Assembly: GCA_014338185.1 (NCBI GenBank)
Contig: QUBV01000023.1
Span: 1 to 40,724 of the forward strand
DNA: 40,724 nt
Direction: 5' to 3'
DNA from: Lysobacterales bacterium
GTDB lineage: Bacteria; Pseudomonadota; Gammaproteobacteria; Xanthomonadales; Rhodanobacteraceae
The position numbers were made by a program, and so were the translations under genes. Positions 27,201-34,775 of this stretch are shown here, piece by piece (the stretch's first letter is position 1; each line of letters begins with the position of its first letter). The notes below the pieces were generated by a model. The model was not told where the DNA came from. It ran no database searches and saw nothing but the letters and a program-made list of their open reading frames with translations.

Positions 27201-28861
27201 TGGTGAACGACCTGGAGTTTCGCGTCACCACGGTCAATCCCGCGTTCACGCGCATCACGGGCTGGACCCAGGCCGAGGTCGAGGGCCAATCGATCTCGGT
27301 GCTCGATTGCGCGCGCCATCCGGTCGAGATCTACCAGCAGTTGCGCACCAGCCTCGCGGCCACCGGCCAGTGGCGCGGCGAGCTGTGGCAGCGGCGCAAG
27401 AACGGCGAGGAATTCCTGAGCTGGTGCGAGGTCAGCGAGGTGCGCGACTCCAGCGGCGTGCGCACCCACTTCGTCGGCGTGATCAGCGACATCACCGACC
27501 GCAAGCGCGCCGAGCAGGAACTGCGCTACCTTGCCAACTACGATGCGCTGACCGGGTTGCCCAACCGCTCGCTGCTGCTGGAACGCATCCAACAGGGCAT
27601 CGGCCGCGTGCGCCGCAGCGGACGCAAGCTCGGCGTGCTGTTCCTCGACCTCGACCGCTTCAAGCACGTCAATGACTCGATGGGGCATGCCGCGGGTGAT
27701 TCGTTGCTGCGCGCGGCCGGCGCCCGCCTGCGCCACATCGTGCGCGGCAACGATTCGGTCGCGCGCATCGGCGGCGACGAGTTCACGGTCGTGCTCGAGG
27801 ACATCGAAAGCGGCGCCGATGCCGAGGTCGTGGCGAGCAAGATCATCGCCGCATTCGAGGAACCGCTCGAGCTCGACAACGGCCAGGAAGTGGTGATCTC
27901 GCCCTCGATCGGCATCAGCCTGCATCCCGACCACGGCCAGACCGCCAACGACCTGCTCAAGTATGCCGACACCGCGATGTACCAGGCCAAGGAACGCGGC
28001 CGCCGTACCTGGATGGTGTACGTCGAGGCGATGGACGCGGCGGCGCGGCTGCGCGCAATGACGGTGGCCGCGCTGCGCAAGGCGCTCGAACGCGGCGAGT
28101 TCCACCTGCGCTTCCAGCCCAAGATGTCGCTGCACGACGAGCGCATCAGCGGCTTCGAAGCGCTGCTGCGCTGGCACAGCAGCGAACTGGGCAGCATCGC
28201 GCCGGGCGTGTTCATTCCAATCGCCGAGGAAACCGGCCTGATCGTCGAAATCGGTGACTGGGTGATCGAACAGGCCTGCCGCCAGCTCGCGCATTGGCGC
28301 GCCGAAGGCCTGGTCGGCATCACGCTGTCGATCAACCTGTCGGTGGCCCAGCTCATGCACGTGGATCTCGTGCGCCGGCTCAGCGACATGCTGGCCGCCC
28401 ACGACATCGCGCCGGGCTCGCTCGAACTGGAGTTGACCGAAACCATCGTCATGGCCAATGCCGAGCAGTCGATCACGACTCTGCGTCGCCTCAAGGCCGT
28501 GGGCGTGAGCCTGGCCATCGACGACTTCGGCACCGGCTATTCGTCGCTGAGCTACCTCAAGCGCCTGCCGATCGACGCGCTCAAGATCGACAAGGAGTTC
28601 GTCGGCGACCTCACCACCGACCCCGACGACGAGGCCATCACCGCCACCGTGATCGCGATGGCGCACTCGCTCGCGCTCAACGTCATCGCCGAGGGGGTCG
28701 AACAACTCGAACAGGTGGAGTTCCTGCGCCGGCAGGACTGCGACGAGATCCAGGGGCACTGGCTGGCCGAACCGATGCTGCCCGAACAGTGCCTGCCGTT
28801 CGTGCGCGAGCATGAGCGGCGCCGCGCCGCGGGGGTCAGTGCCGACGCCGCCACCCGCTGA
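24218..28861 (+). CDS. sensor with beta-propeller, Y_Y_Y, PAS-PAS, GGDEF and EAL
   Basis: 1547 residues from GTG 24218, chosen because a signal-anchor helix follows (STLALLAVLPALAA). A periplasmic part holds about 14 Reg_prop blades (motifs like LWIGG, IWVGTYDRGLL, LWIGTHTRGL, LWLGTNRGIA), two seven-bladed propellers, then a Y_Y_Y domain (about 708-807, YQMEGFDPRWIEAGT). A membrane helix (about 812-830) leads to two PAS domains (850-975 and 984-1100), GGDEF (about 1110-1275) and EAL (about 1290-1530). GGDEF is intact (1185-1189) with an RxxD inhibitory site (Arg1176-Asp1179). The EAL motif (1314-1316) is intact. It may therefore make and/or degrade cyclic di-GMP; the ligand is unknown. An 8-bp hairpin (24034-24053) lies upstream. 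Confidence 0.9.
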   Translation: MHAPVPQLPSRWPALRRAWWSTLALLAVLPALAAAPPAATPPAAVPLHGAVLRQFHYRAVGIEQGLAEGTVNTLLQDRDGYLWIGGDNLLQRYDGYGFVDYPRITGESEPLRTAVTALAEDARRRIWVGTYDRGLLRLTQGRTTLDVVNRGQVPLQTVSTLYVDPSDRLWVGADGALLRIDASDGSQQQRWSLMRDQVAPLLREIVRAADGSLWIAASNGLWRMRAGASEPQQVAHDQIRSAGSVLVDADGKVVVGTRDGLYEVDAQDQAQRLWPASGSHAISALAIDPMRRLWLGVPGQGIAIFDRARNHTHWSRPDSMLPGRLPDANVTVLMPDRSGLLWIGTHTRGLVRTDMAGAPFRHLFDPAANIETAEGNDVQALAAGTDGTLWIGQRSGLKRYLPGHNAFQYIEQVQVVDANGSHSAQAMPAVSAIAPAPGERLWLATPLGLGLYDPERSTLSLHDDAAGTPQSLAKALPFCLATGSHGWLWIGTLRGGVARYDTGSGQWTRWRHERGRPASSRDLGSNTVYALHEDRQGRLWVGTVTGLALLDPASGALQVFASVTGDANSLAASTVLAIHESARGDIWLGTAAGLDRLDSLSDGRARFSHWPQGSERTNSVYSIEEDAQGRLWLGTNRGIASLDPATNTWRDYSTSQGVQGTTFNPGASATLHAGEFAFGGSDGINLFQPDAIRSSHSAAPVVVTAVRIGANATPMLPLDGVVRMPSNERVVRFEFASLDFAAPEHNRFAYQMEGFDPRWIEAGTRHDATYTNLAPGRYVFHVRGTNRDGQWSPQLAQIELDVLPPWWGSAPARLSYFLLALGLVGLAWRAQRRRRQAEHLHHRDLRDREDRLRLALWGSGDDFWDWDMSRDHIVLTGSHHLFSGEGTHSGKPFREWFRERVHPDDLAMTEQRLLTHAHGDSQNYEAEYRLRSHRKDTGENEWRWILARGRIVERDANGRPLRMCGTTRDITFERLAAQERRIAHEVLRSMGEAVVVNDLEFRVTTVNPAFTRITGWTQAEVEGQSISVLDCARHPVEIYQQLRTSLAATGQWRGELWQRRKNGEEFLSWCEVSEVRDSSGVRTHFVGVISDITDRKRAEQELRYLANYDALTGLPNRSLLLERIQQGIGRVRRSGRKLGVLFLDLDRFKHVNDSMGHAAGDSLLRAAGARLRHIVRGNDSVARIGGDEFTVVLEDIESGADAEVVASKIIAAFEEPLELDNGQEVVISPSIGISLHPDHGQTANDLLKYADTAMYQAKERGRRTWMVYVEAMDAAARLRAMTVAALRKALERGEFHLRFQPKMSLHDERISGFEALLRWHSSELGSIAPGVFIPIAEETGLIVEIGDWVIEQACRQLAHWRAEGLVGITLSINLSVAQLMHVDLVRRLSDMLAAHDIAPGSLELELTETIVMANAEQSITTLRRLKAVGVSLAIDDFGTGYSSLSYLKRLPIDALKIDKEFVGDLTTDPDDEAITATVIAMAHSLALNVIAEGVEQLEQVEFLRRQDCDEIQGHWLAEPMLPEQCLPFVREHERRRAAGVSADAATR

Positions 28862-28917
28862 CCCACCGTCCCGGCCACGGCTGTCTCCCGCGCCGGAATC
28901 CCGCTATATTGAGCCGC

Positions 28918-29136
28918 ATGTCCGCGTTCGACCACCACCTTGCATCCATCCAGGAGCGCGTCGACCGCCTGCTGCTGCTGTGCCGCACGCTGCAGGAAGA
29001 AAACCGCAGTCTGCGCGCGAGCCAGGAACAGCTCGCGAGCGAACGCGCCCAGTTGCTCGCACGCAACGAGCAGGCGCGTTCGCGGGTGGAGGCGATGATC
29101 GCGCGCCTCAAGTCGCTGGAGCAGAATCAGGCATGA
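28918..29136 (+). CDS. TIGR02449-like coiled-coil protein
   Basis: 72 residues, almost entirely one predicted coiled coil with heptad leucines (ERVDRLLLLCRTLQEENRSL, LASERAQLLARNEQAR). Proteins of this size directly before zapA are known in Pseudomonas and Lysobacterales as TIGR02449; by size and shape it is similar to ZapB, a Z-ring partner of ZapA, but homology to ZapB is not claimed. Its stop overlaps the zapA start (ATGA). A TATATT at 28905-28910 lies eight bases before the ATG, so the message may have almost no leader, though no -35 box is seen. Confidence 0.8.
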   Translation: MSAFDHHLASIQERVDRLLLLCRTLQEENRSLRASQEQLASERAQLLARNEQARSRVEAMIARLKSLEQNQA

Positions 29137-29435
29137 GCGCAGGCGAACCCGTCAAGGTGGTGATCCTCGATCGCGAGTTCCACGTCGCCTGCACCGATGC
29201 CGAGCGTCCCGGGCTGATGGCCGCGGCGCGGCACCTGGACGAGCGCATGCGCGAAATGCGCAACAACGCGCGCACCGCCGGCGTTGACCGCATCGCGATC
29301 CTCGCCGCGCTCAACATCTGCCACGAATTGCTCGAAACGCAAGCGCGCATGAGCAGCAGCGAACAGGCGTTGGCAGAGAAGCTGCATGCGCTCAATCTCA
29401 AGCTTGAAGGCGCGTTCGTGCCCTCACTACAATAG
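29133..29435 (+). CDS. zapA: cell division protein ZapA
   Basis: 100 residues. ZapA binds FtsZ and bundles its filaments at the division site. The N-terminal domain (VKVVILDREFHVACTDAERP, LMAAARHLDERMREMRNNA) matches ZapA. The central VDRIAILAALNICHELLET and the C-terminal helix form the tetramer coiled coil. E. coli ZapA is 109 residues. The ATG at 29133 overlaps the stop of the small coiled-coil gene. It is followed by 6S RNA five bases downstream, the same order as in E. coli. Confidence 0.93.
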   Translation: MSAGEPVKVVILDREFHVACTDAERPGLMAAARHLDERMREMRNNARTAGVDRIAILAALNICHELLETQARMSSSEQALAEKLHALNLKLEGAFVPSLQ

Positions 29436-29440
29436 GGCCG

Positions 29441-29630
29441 GGTGTCCTCTACGGTTCCCGGCAGCGCACTCTTACATATTGCCTTGTTCCTATGAACGAC
29501 CCGGGTCGGCTCCACGCCGCCATTGTGCAAGTCCGCCACGAGCGGAAAGCCTGCAGGCGACGTCGGCCCTCCCACCTGATCCTCAGGATCAAGGTCGTTT
29601 GATGCGCACCGGCTCCTGTGGAGGACATCT
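29441..29630 (+). ncRNA. ssrS: 6S RNA
   Basis: About 188 nt between zapA and fau, the conserved place for ssrS in gammaproteobacteria. The ends pair: TGTCCTC (29443-29449) with GAGGACA (29622-29628), forming the closing stem. The inside is GC-rich with a weakly paired centre (ACTCTTACATATTGCC on one side, ACCTGATCCTCAGGATCAAG on the other), as expected for the promoter-mimic bubble. 6S RNA binds the sigma-70 form of RNA polymerase in stationary phase. Exact ends are estimated from the closing stem. Confidence 0.85.
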
Positions 29631-29740
29631 TTCGTTTTCGCGCCCGTGGCCGACGGCCACCGCGCCAGCGCGCGGCGTCCGCGCCGCCCCTCAGATCCGC
29701 GGTTGACGCCGCTGCCATCCGGCGGCCCGAGTCCCTCCGC

Positions 29741-30367
29741 ATGTGTCCCGCGTCGCCGCCTGCGCCACCCTCCGAGTGTGAACGTCGTGCCTTGCGCCAA
29801 CGCCTGCGCGCGCAACGCCTGGCGCTGCCAGCGGCCACACGCGTGGCTGCCGCGCAGGCGCTGCTGGCGCAAGTCGAACAGATCCCCGAGTTCCTGACCG
29901 ACCGGCGCATCGCCGGCTACTGGGCCACGGCAGGCGAACTGCCGCTGGCCGCGCTGCTGGGCGGCATCCATGCGCGTGGCCAGACGTGGTACCTGCCGGT
30001 GGTGCAGCCCGGGCGCCTGCTGCGCTTCGCGCCGTGGCATATGGGTGCGGCGCTTGCGCCCAACCGCTACGGCATCCCCGAACCGGCGTGTATCACCGCC
30101 GACCTGCTGGCCGCGACCGAACTGGACGTGGTGTTGCTGCCGCTGCTCGGCTTCGACCGGCGCGGCCACCGGCTCGGCTTCGGTGGCGGTTACTACGACC
30201 GCAGCCTGGCCTTCCTGCGCGGGCGCCGCGAGCCGGCCCGGCCGCTGCTCGTCGGCATCGCCTATGCGCTGCAGGAAGTGCCCCGACTCGAGGCGCAAGC
30301 GTGGGACGTGCGACTGGACTACGTCGCCACCGAACGCGAACTCATCCATTGCATGGCGGACGGGTGA
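29741..30367 (+). CDS. fau: 5-formyltetrahydrofolate cyclo-ligase
   Basis: 208 residues; converts 5-formyl-THF to 5,10-methenyl-THF with ATP. Motifs: RRALRQRLRAQRLAL (folate-binding basic N-terminus), GYWATAGELPLAALL, LLPLLGFDRRGHRLGFGGGY with YYDRSL (the GFGGGYYDR signature, about residues 144-156) and the C-terminal AWDVRLDYVATERELI. E. coli Fau (YgfA) is about 182 residues, so the N-terminus here has a short Pro-rich extension; the ATG at 29741 has no clear ribosome site and a later start cannot be ruled out. It follows 6S RNA as in E. coli. Confidence 0.9.
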   Translation: MCPASPPAPPSECERRALRQRLRAQRLALPAATRVAAAQALLAQVEQIPEFLTDRRIAGYWATAGELPLAALLGGIHARGQTWYLPVVQPGRLLRFAPWHMGAALAPNRYGIPEPACITADLLAATELDVVLLPLLGFDRRGHRLGFGGGYYDRSLAFLRGRREPARPLLVGIAYALQEVPRLEAQAWDVRLDYVATERELIHCMADG

Positions 30368-30423
30368 AGGTGCCCGCGGCGCGCTGCTACAGTTCGCGTC
30401 TCGCCCGTCGCCCGCCGCCACCG

Positions 30424-30909
30424 ATGCGCCACTGGCTCATGAAAAGCGAACCCGATGTGTTCTCGATCGACGACCTCGCACGCGTCGGTCGCGAGCCGTG
30501 GACGGGCGTGCGCAACTACCAGGCGCGCAACCACATGCGCGACGACATGCGCGTTGGCGATGGCGTGCTGTTCTACCATTCCAGTTGCGCCGAACCCGGC
30601 GTCGCCGGCATCGCGCGCGTGGCCAGCGCGCCGTATCCCGACCCCACCCAGTTCGAACGCGGCAGCGAATACTTCGACGCGCGCAGCAGCCGCGCCCAGC
30701 CACGCTGGATGCTCGTGGACATCGGCTTTGAGCGCAAGTTCGCGCGTCCGGTCACGCTCGCGTGCCTGCGCGCCGAGCCGCGCCTGGCCGACTGCGCGCT
30801 GCTGCGGCGTGGCAACCGGTTGTCGGTGCTGCCGCTCACGCGTGCGCACTGGGATACCGTGCTCGCCCTCGCCCGATCCTCCAACAAGCCAGGAACCAGC
30901 CAGCCATGA
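30424..30909 (+). CDS. EVE domain protein
   Basis: 161 residues, all of it an EVE domain: the start [18 protein letters not shown] and W[10 protein letters not shown], [20 protein letters not shown] and [12 protein letters not shown] are family marks. EVE is a PUA-like fold that binds modified bases in DNA or RNA; the physiological role of this stand-alone type (E. coli YgjF-region relatives, Thy28-like) is not settled. Its stop overlaps the rpiA ATG (ATGA), so both proteins are probably made together. The pairing with zapA-fau-rpiA is common in Lysobacterales as far as I recall. Confidence 0.9.
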   Translation: MRHWLMKSEPDVFSIDDLARVGREPWTGVRNYQARNHMRDDMRVGDGVLFYHSSCAEPGVAGIARVASAPYPDPTQFERGSEYFDARSSRAQPRWMLVDIGFERKFARPVTLACLRAEPRLADCALLRRGNRLSVLPLTRAHWDTVLALARSSNKPGTSQP

Positions 30910-31550
30910 ACCAGGACGAGGAAAAGCGCAAGGCGGCACGCGCGGCGATGCGCCATGTCGAACCCGGCATGATCGTGGGCGTGGGCACCGGCTCGACGGT
31001 CGCGCACTTCATCGACGCGCTGGCCGAACGGCGGCATGACATCGCCGGGGCGGTGTCCAGTTCGGAGTGGTCGAGCCAGCGCCTGCGCGAACGTGGCATC
31101 GAGGTGCTCGATCTCAATGCGACCGGAGAATTGCCGCTGTACGTCGATGGCGCGGACGAATGCGACGGCAACAAGTGCCTGATCAAGGGCGGCGGTGCGG
31201 CGCTCACGCGCGAGAAGATCGTCGCGGCTGCGTCCAGGCGATTCGTATGCGTGATCGACCCGAGCAAACGGGTCGAGGTGCTCGGCCGCTTCCCGCTGCC
31301 GATCGAAGTGATCCCGATGGCACGCAGCCACGTGGCGCGCGAGCTGGTCAAGCTTGGCGGCCAGCCGGTATGGCGCGATGGCGTGGTCACCGACAACGGC
31401 AACTGGATCCTCGACGTGCACCACCTGCGCATCAGCGCGCCACTCGAACTCGAGCGCGAGCTCAACCAGATCGCAGGCGTGGTCACGGTGGGCCTGTTTG
31501 CGGCGCGCCGCGCCGACGTGGTGCTGATCGGTGACCGGGAGATGGCATGA
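30906..31550 (+). CDS. rpiA: ribose-5-phosphate isomerase A
   Basis: 214 residues (E. coli 219). It converts ribose-5-phosphate to ribulose-5-phosphate in the pentose phosphate pathway. Motifs: [15 protein letters not shown] (phosphate loop, about residues 25-39), [19 protein letters not shown] (catalytic Asp pair, about 80-88), [14 protein letters not shown] (catalytic Glu and Lys) and the C-terminal [18 protein letters not shown]. The ATG at 30906 overlaps the EVE stop, and the stop overlaps the next gene's ATG; three genes in a row are thus coupled. Confidence 0.96.
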   Translation: MNQDEEKRKAARAAMRHVEPGMIVGVGTGSTVAHFIDALAERRHDIAGAVSSSEWSSQRLRERGIEVLDLNATGELPLYVDGADECDGNKCLIKGGGAALTREKIVAAASRRFVCVIDPSKRVEVLGRFPLPIEVIPMARSHVARELVKLGGQPVWRDGVVTDNGNWILDVHHLRISAPLELERELNQIAGVVTVGLFAARRADVVLIGDREMA

Positions 31551-33058
31551 GTCGCCGGGTGCCGCGCACGCGGCCACTGTGCCTGGCACTGCTGGCGGCT
31601 CTGGCCACCAGTGGCGTGCCGGCATCGGCGGCGGCGCCGCGGGACACCAGCTGGATCCGCCTGCGCCACGATGTCACTCACCGCATCTTCCCCCAACTCC
31701 CGGCCGCGCGCAGCGCGCCTGGCGCCATCGGCACGCCGCACGCAACGCACGTGGTTGCCAACTGCAACGACGCCGGCCCGGGCAGCCTGCGCGAGGCGGT
31801 TGCGGCGGCGGCCAGCGGCGACACGGTCGACCTGGGCGTGCTGCAGTGCTCGACGATCACGCTGCTCACGGGGGCGATCGAGGTCAAGCTTGACGATCTC
31901 GCCTTCATCGGCCCCGGGGCGCGCGATCTGGCGATTGACGGCCGGCGTGCCGATCGCCTGTTCATCCATCCACGTGGCGGCACGCTGCACTTCAAGGGCC
32001 TCACCTTGCGCAATGGCATTGCGCGCGCCGAAGGGTTCGATGTCTCCGGCGGCGGCTGCATCGCCTCGGCGGGCTACCTGCAGCTGTACGACAGCATGGT
32101 GCGCGACTGCTTCGCGAGCGGCATCGGCAGCTACGGCGGCGCGCTGTATGCGTACTCGCTCACGCTCGGCAACACCACGCTGGTCGGCAATCACGCCTAC
32201 GGCACGCATGCGGCAGCCGGCACCGCGGCTTTCGGCGGCGCAGCCTTCGTGTATGCGCTGCAGATGGACACGAGCACCGTCAGCCACAACCTCGCCGACC
32301 ACCGCATCAACGCGGGCTTCTCCAGCTACGACACCGGCGGCGGCATCGTGGCGGTGAGCGGCGGCACCATCAGCAGCTCGACCATCGACTCCAACATCAG
32401 CGACGGGCGTGCCGGTGGCATCGCAAGCTTCAACCCGCTGGTGGTGATCAACAGCACGCTGTCGGGCAACCTCGCTCGCCATGACATCGCGGGCGGGGTG
32501 TTCGTGCGCTGGCCCGCGGCGCTGCAGCTGGAGAACAGCACCGTGACGCGCAACCACGCCGCGCTGGACGGCGGCGGCGTGTGGATCAATGCGGCCGGCA
32601 GCAACTTCCGCAGCAGCATCGTGTTCGGCAATTCCAGTGATGTCGGCAATCGCGACAACCGCTATGGCCTGTTGCCACAGGCGATCACGATCGGCGGCGA
32701 ACGCAACGTGCTGGCAACGCTGTCACCGCTCCTGACCGGCCCGGGCGACACGCTCGCGCTCGACCCGCAGTTGCGACCGTTGGCGTTGAATGGCGGCAGC
32801 ACGCGCACCCATGCCCTGGCCGCGACGAGTCCCGTGATCGATGCGGGCAGCAATCCCCTGGGCCTGGCCAGCGACCAGCGTGGGGGCAATCACCCGCGCC
32901 GCTGGGGCAACGCGCCGGACATCGGCGCCTTCGAATGGCAAGGGCAGGCTGACTTCGGCGCCACCACCGCGGTGCCTGCCTCATCGCGCGGCACGCTGCT
33001 GCTGCTCGTGGCCACGCTGCTCGCCGCAATGGGCTGGCGCCGACGCAGACTGCATTGA
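31547..33058 (+). CDS. secreted right-handed beta-helix protein, choice-of-anchor Q type
   Basis: 503 residues. Signal peptide [20 protein letters not shown]. The start of the mature region has [17 protein letters not shown], typical of outer-surface beta-helix proteins. Repeats of the type [20 protein letters not shown] and [19 protein letters not shown] build a parallel helix. [19 protein letters not shown] and the terminal [10 protein letters not shown] match the choice-of-anchor Q domain. The C-terminus is [20 protein letters not shown] then WRRRR, resembling the IPTL-CTERM sorting tail (short motif, helix, basic cluster). Role unknown, likely surface or matrix. Its ATG overlaps the rpiA stop, an odd partner for a housekeeping enzyme. 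Confidence 0.8.
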   Translation: MSRRVPRTRPLCLALLAALATSGVPASAAAPRDTSWIRLRHDVTHRIFPQLPAARSAPGAIGTPHATHVVANCNDAGPGSLREAVAAAASGDTVDLGVLQCSTITLLTGAIEVKLDDLAFIGPGARDLAIDGRRADRLFIHPRGGTLHFKGLTLRNGIARAEGFDVSGGGCIASAGYLQLYDSMVRDCFASGIGSYGGALYAYSLTLGNTTLVGNHAYGTHAAAGTAAFGGAAFVYALQMDTSTVSHNLADHRINAGFSSYDTGGGIVAVSGGTISSSTIDSNISDGRAGGIASFNPLVVINSTLSGNLARHDIAGGVFVRWPAALQLENSTVTRNHAALDGGGVWINAAGSNFRSSIVFGNSSDVGNRDNRYGLLPQAITIGGERNVLATLSPLLTGPGDTLALDPQLRPLALNGGSTRTHALAATSPVIDAGSNPLGLASDQRGGNHPRRWGNAPDIGAFEWQGQADFGATTAVPASSRGTLLLLVATLLAAMGWRRRRLH

Positions 33059-33172
33059 AGCCCCAAGGTACCGGCAGCGTGGTCGGCACCGGCACCGGCA
33101 CCGCGCCGTGCGCCGATCGGCGCACCGGCACGATCGCCGGATCGCGACTGGTTCGCGTTACAGCCCGACCCG

Positions 33173-33201
33173 TTGACAGCAGCGTGCGATCGGCGTATCC
33201 G
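33173..33201 (+). promoter_or_regulatory. candidate sigma-70 promoter
   Basis: A perfect TTGACA -35 box (33173-33178) is followed after 17 bases by TATCCG (33196-33201), three of six matches to the -10 consensus with the first TAT. It lies 68 bases before the start of the secreted protein at 33269, giving an untranslated leader of about 60 bases. Predicted by eye. Confidence 0.4.
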
Positions 33202-33268
33202 CGCACCCGAGGGCGGCCATTCCGGCCGTCCACCGCGGCGGCCTGCAACGGGCCGCAGGGAGGGCGTC

Positions 33269-34303
33269 ATGTGCGCCACCGCAACCCGCTCGACCAGGCT
33301 GCTCACGCCACTGCTGCTCGCGTTGTGCGGCAGCGCCGGCGCAATCGACGAATATCGACTCGATGATGGCGTCAAGGAAAGCGGCATCGGCCTGCAACCC
33401 GCCAACGACTACTCGCTGGCATGGCTCAACCGCTTCGTGATCCAGCCGGGCCACGAAACGATCCATGCGGTCAACCTCGCATTCGGCGGCAGTCTCGCCG
33501 GCACCAACATCCCCAATGGCACGCCGCTCACGGTGTATGTGTGGTACGACGCCAACCAGGATGGCGTGCCCGACCACGACCCGGTCATCGCTTGGGGAAC
33601 CGGCGTGGTCGCCAACACCGGCGGCAATACGCTCACCAGTTATGCGCTGACCCAACCCGCCACCTTCCTGCCCGGAGACATCATTTTCGCCGGCGTCGTC
33701 ATCACCTATTCGGGCAACCCGCAGGTGGCGAGCATCGATACCGATGGCACCGACGACATCAATCCCTATCCGCCGGCGGACCACAGTTTCATCGCCAGCA
33801 ACTGGGCAACCACCTCCGCGCCCTTGTCACCCATCGACCCGGCTCACCTGGCATGGGCCCAACTTCCCGTCAACAGCGTGCGCAATGCGTTGTACGGCGG
33901 CAACGGTGACGGCAACTGGATGATACGCCTCAACGCCTCGACCCCAGGCGCACCGCTGCCCGTGGTCACGCCAACCGCGATCGACATGGGCAACATCGAC
34001 ATGGGCACAAGTTCGGTGGCCACGATCAACCTCGCCAACGTGGGCACCGCGACCTGGCAGGTCCTGCTGTACGTGCCCACGCCCAATCCGATGCCGGGCG
34101 CGTTCCAGCTGCTGCCGGGCACCTGCGGCCTGCCGCCGTTCCAGGTTGCACCCGGCACCAGCTGCGACATCGAGGCCACCTTCGCACCGGTGCGTCATGG
34201 CGACCACATGGTCTCGGTCGAGATCGCAGGCAACACGCCCCCGGGCACCGCGATGTTCACGCTCAAAGGCATAGGCAGCATCTTCGCGTCGGGCTTCGAA
34301 TAG
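33269..34303 (+). CDS. secreted protein with choice-of-anchor D-like domain
   Basis: 344 residues; start ATG 33269 with GGAGG five bases upstream. Signal peptide STRLLTPLLLALCGSAGA. The first 240 residues form a beta-rich part with a likely calcium loop, YDANQDGVPDHD (about 93-104). Residues about 240-335 look like a choice-of-anchor D / ASPM-SPD-2-Hydin domain: IDMGNIDMGTSSVATINLAN, CGLPPFQVAPGTSCDIEATF, HMVSVEIAGN. The last residues are IFASGFE, a short ending I associate with secreted proteins of this order. Function unknown; probably extracellular. Confidence 0.75.
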   Translation: MCATATRSTRLLTPLLLALCGSAGAIDEYRLDDGVKESGIGLQPANDYSLAWLNRFVIQPGHETIHAVNLAFGGSLAGTNIPNGTPLTVYVWYDANQDGVPDHDPVIAWGTGVVANTGGNTLTSYALTQPATFLPGDIIFAGVVITYSGNPQVASIDTDGTDDINPYPPADHSFIASNWATTSAPLSPIDPAHLAWAQLPVNSVRNALYGGNGDGNWMIRLNASTPGAPLPVVTPTAIDMGNIDMGTSSVATINLANVGTATWQVLLYVPTPNPMPGAFQLLPGTCGLPPFQVAPGTSCDIEATFAPVRHGDHMVSVEIAGNTPPGTAMFTLKGIGSIFASGFE

Positions 34304-34335
34304 GCGGGGCCGTGCGGTCGAGCGCGGCCGCCCCA

Positions 34336-34549
34336 CTCGTCAGTCGCCCCCATCAGTCGAAAAAGCGAACCTGACCCCTATTCGCGTTCCCTGGGGCTCA
34401 CCCCTGCACGCTGCGCGCTCCGGGGCCAGCGCTGCGCGAAAAAGCGAACCTGACTCCTATTCGCGCTCGTCAGTCGCCCCCATCAGCCGAAAAAGCGAAC
34501 CTGACCCCTATTCGTATTCGCGAAAAAGCGAACCTGACCCCTATTCGCG
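34336..34549 (+). repeat. four copies of a 27-29 bp repeat, two within a 49-bp unit
   Basis: The core CGAAAAAGCGAACCTGACCC plus CTATTCG occurs at 34358-34386, 34437-34465 (one base changed), 34488-34514 and 34521-34549, always in the same direction. Copies one and three are preceded by the same 21 bases (CTCGTCAGTCGCCCCCATCA and a G), making a 49-bp unit at 34336-34384 and 34466-34514 with one mismatch. Spacing is uneven (50, 22 and 6 bases), unlike a CRISPR array. Similar 'AACCTGACCCC' pieces are, as I recall, seen as dispersed repeats in proteobacteria, but the family is not identified here. Confidence 0.85.
34387..34438 (+). repeat. 52-bp direct repeat, copy 1
   Basis: Begins TTCCCTGGGGCTCACCCCTG and ends GCTGCGCG; rich in short inverted parts (CTGG...CCAG, CCCCGG-like), as in REP-type elements. 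The second copy is at 34606-34657, same direction, with one base different. Confidence 0.8.
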
Positions 34550-34605
34550 GGGCGGGGCTTGGTCGGGTTGGGGCGCGGTGGTTCGGGACCAGGATTGTTC
34601 GCCCC

Positions 34606-34657
34606 TTCCCTGGGGCTCACCCCTGCGCGCTGCGCGCTCCGGGGCCAGCGCTGCGCG
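34606..34657 (+). repeat. 52-bp direct repeat, copy 2
   Basis: Second copy of the 52-bp unit at 34387-34438, identical but for one base (CGCG in place of CACG near the middle). It is not followed by the AACCTGACCCC repeat, unlike copy 1, so the units move or duplicate separately. Confidence 0.8.
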
Positions 34658-34710
34658 CTGTCCCAGATCGTTCCGGACGATCTGGTCGAACACAGGCTCT
34701 GCATCGGGCC

Positions 34711-34775
34711 AGTCCCCCAGCCACGAATACAAAGCCCCGCTCGGGGCGGGGCTTTGTATTCGTGGCTGGGGGACT
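34711..34775 (-). terminator. perfect 30-bp palindrome; terminator of the rplM-rpsI-tRNA unit
   Basis: Bases 34711-34740 are the exact reverse complement of 34746-34775, with a five-base loop. On the minus strand the inner part reads AAAGCCCCGC, loop, GCGGGGCTTT, a normal Rho-independent terminator just after the tRNA. The outer 13 bases of the right arm are the 3' end of tRNA-Gln (AGTCCCCCAGCCA); the left arm is an inverted copy of it. So the palindrome reaches into the mature tRNA and could compete with its acceptor stem. Confidence 0.75.

Larger units (their letters stand above)
34304..34710. other. gene-free mosaic of direct repeats
   Basis: About 400 bases without a credible gene. It holds three repeat units in different orders (see separate entries) and a small hairpin at 34663-34685 (9-bp stem CCAGATCGT with ACGATCTGG, five-base loop). 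Open frames here come from repeat sequence and resemble no protein family. The region sits between the end of a secreted-protein gene and tRNA-Gln, a place where mobile DNA often accumulates. Confidence 0.6.

Noticed and set aside
33086-33106. GGCACC tandem repeat (about three units)
   Set aside because: Too short to be more than chance or slippage in GC-rich intergenic DNA.
34358-34549. Possible CRISPR array
   Set aside because: The four repeats are separated by 50, 22 and 6 bases, part of the spacing is itself repeated, and no cas gene is near.
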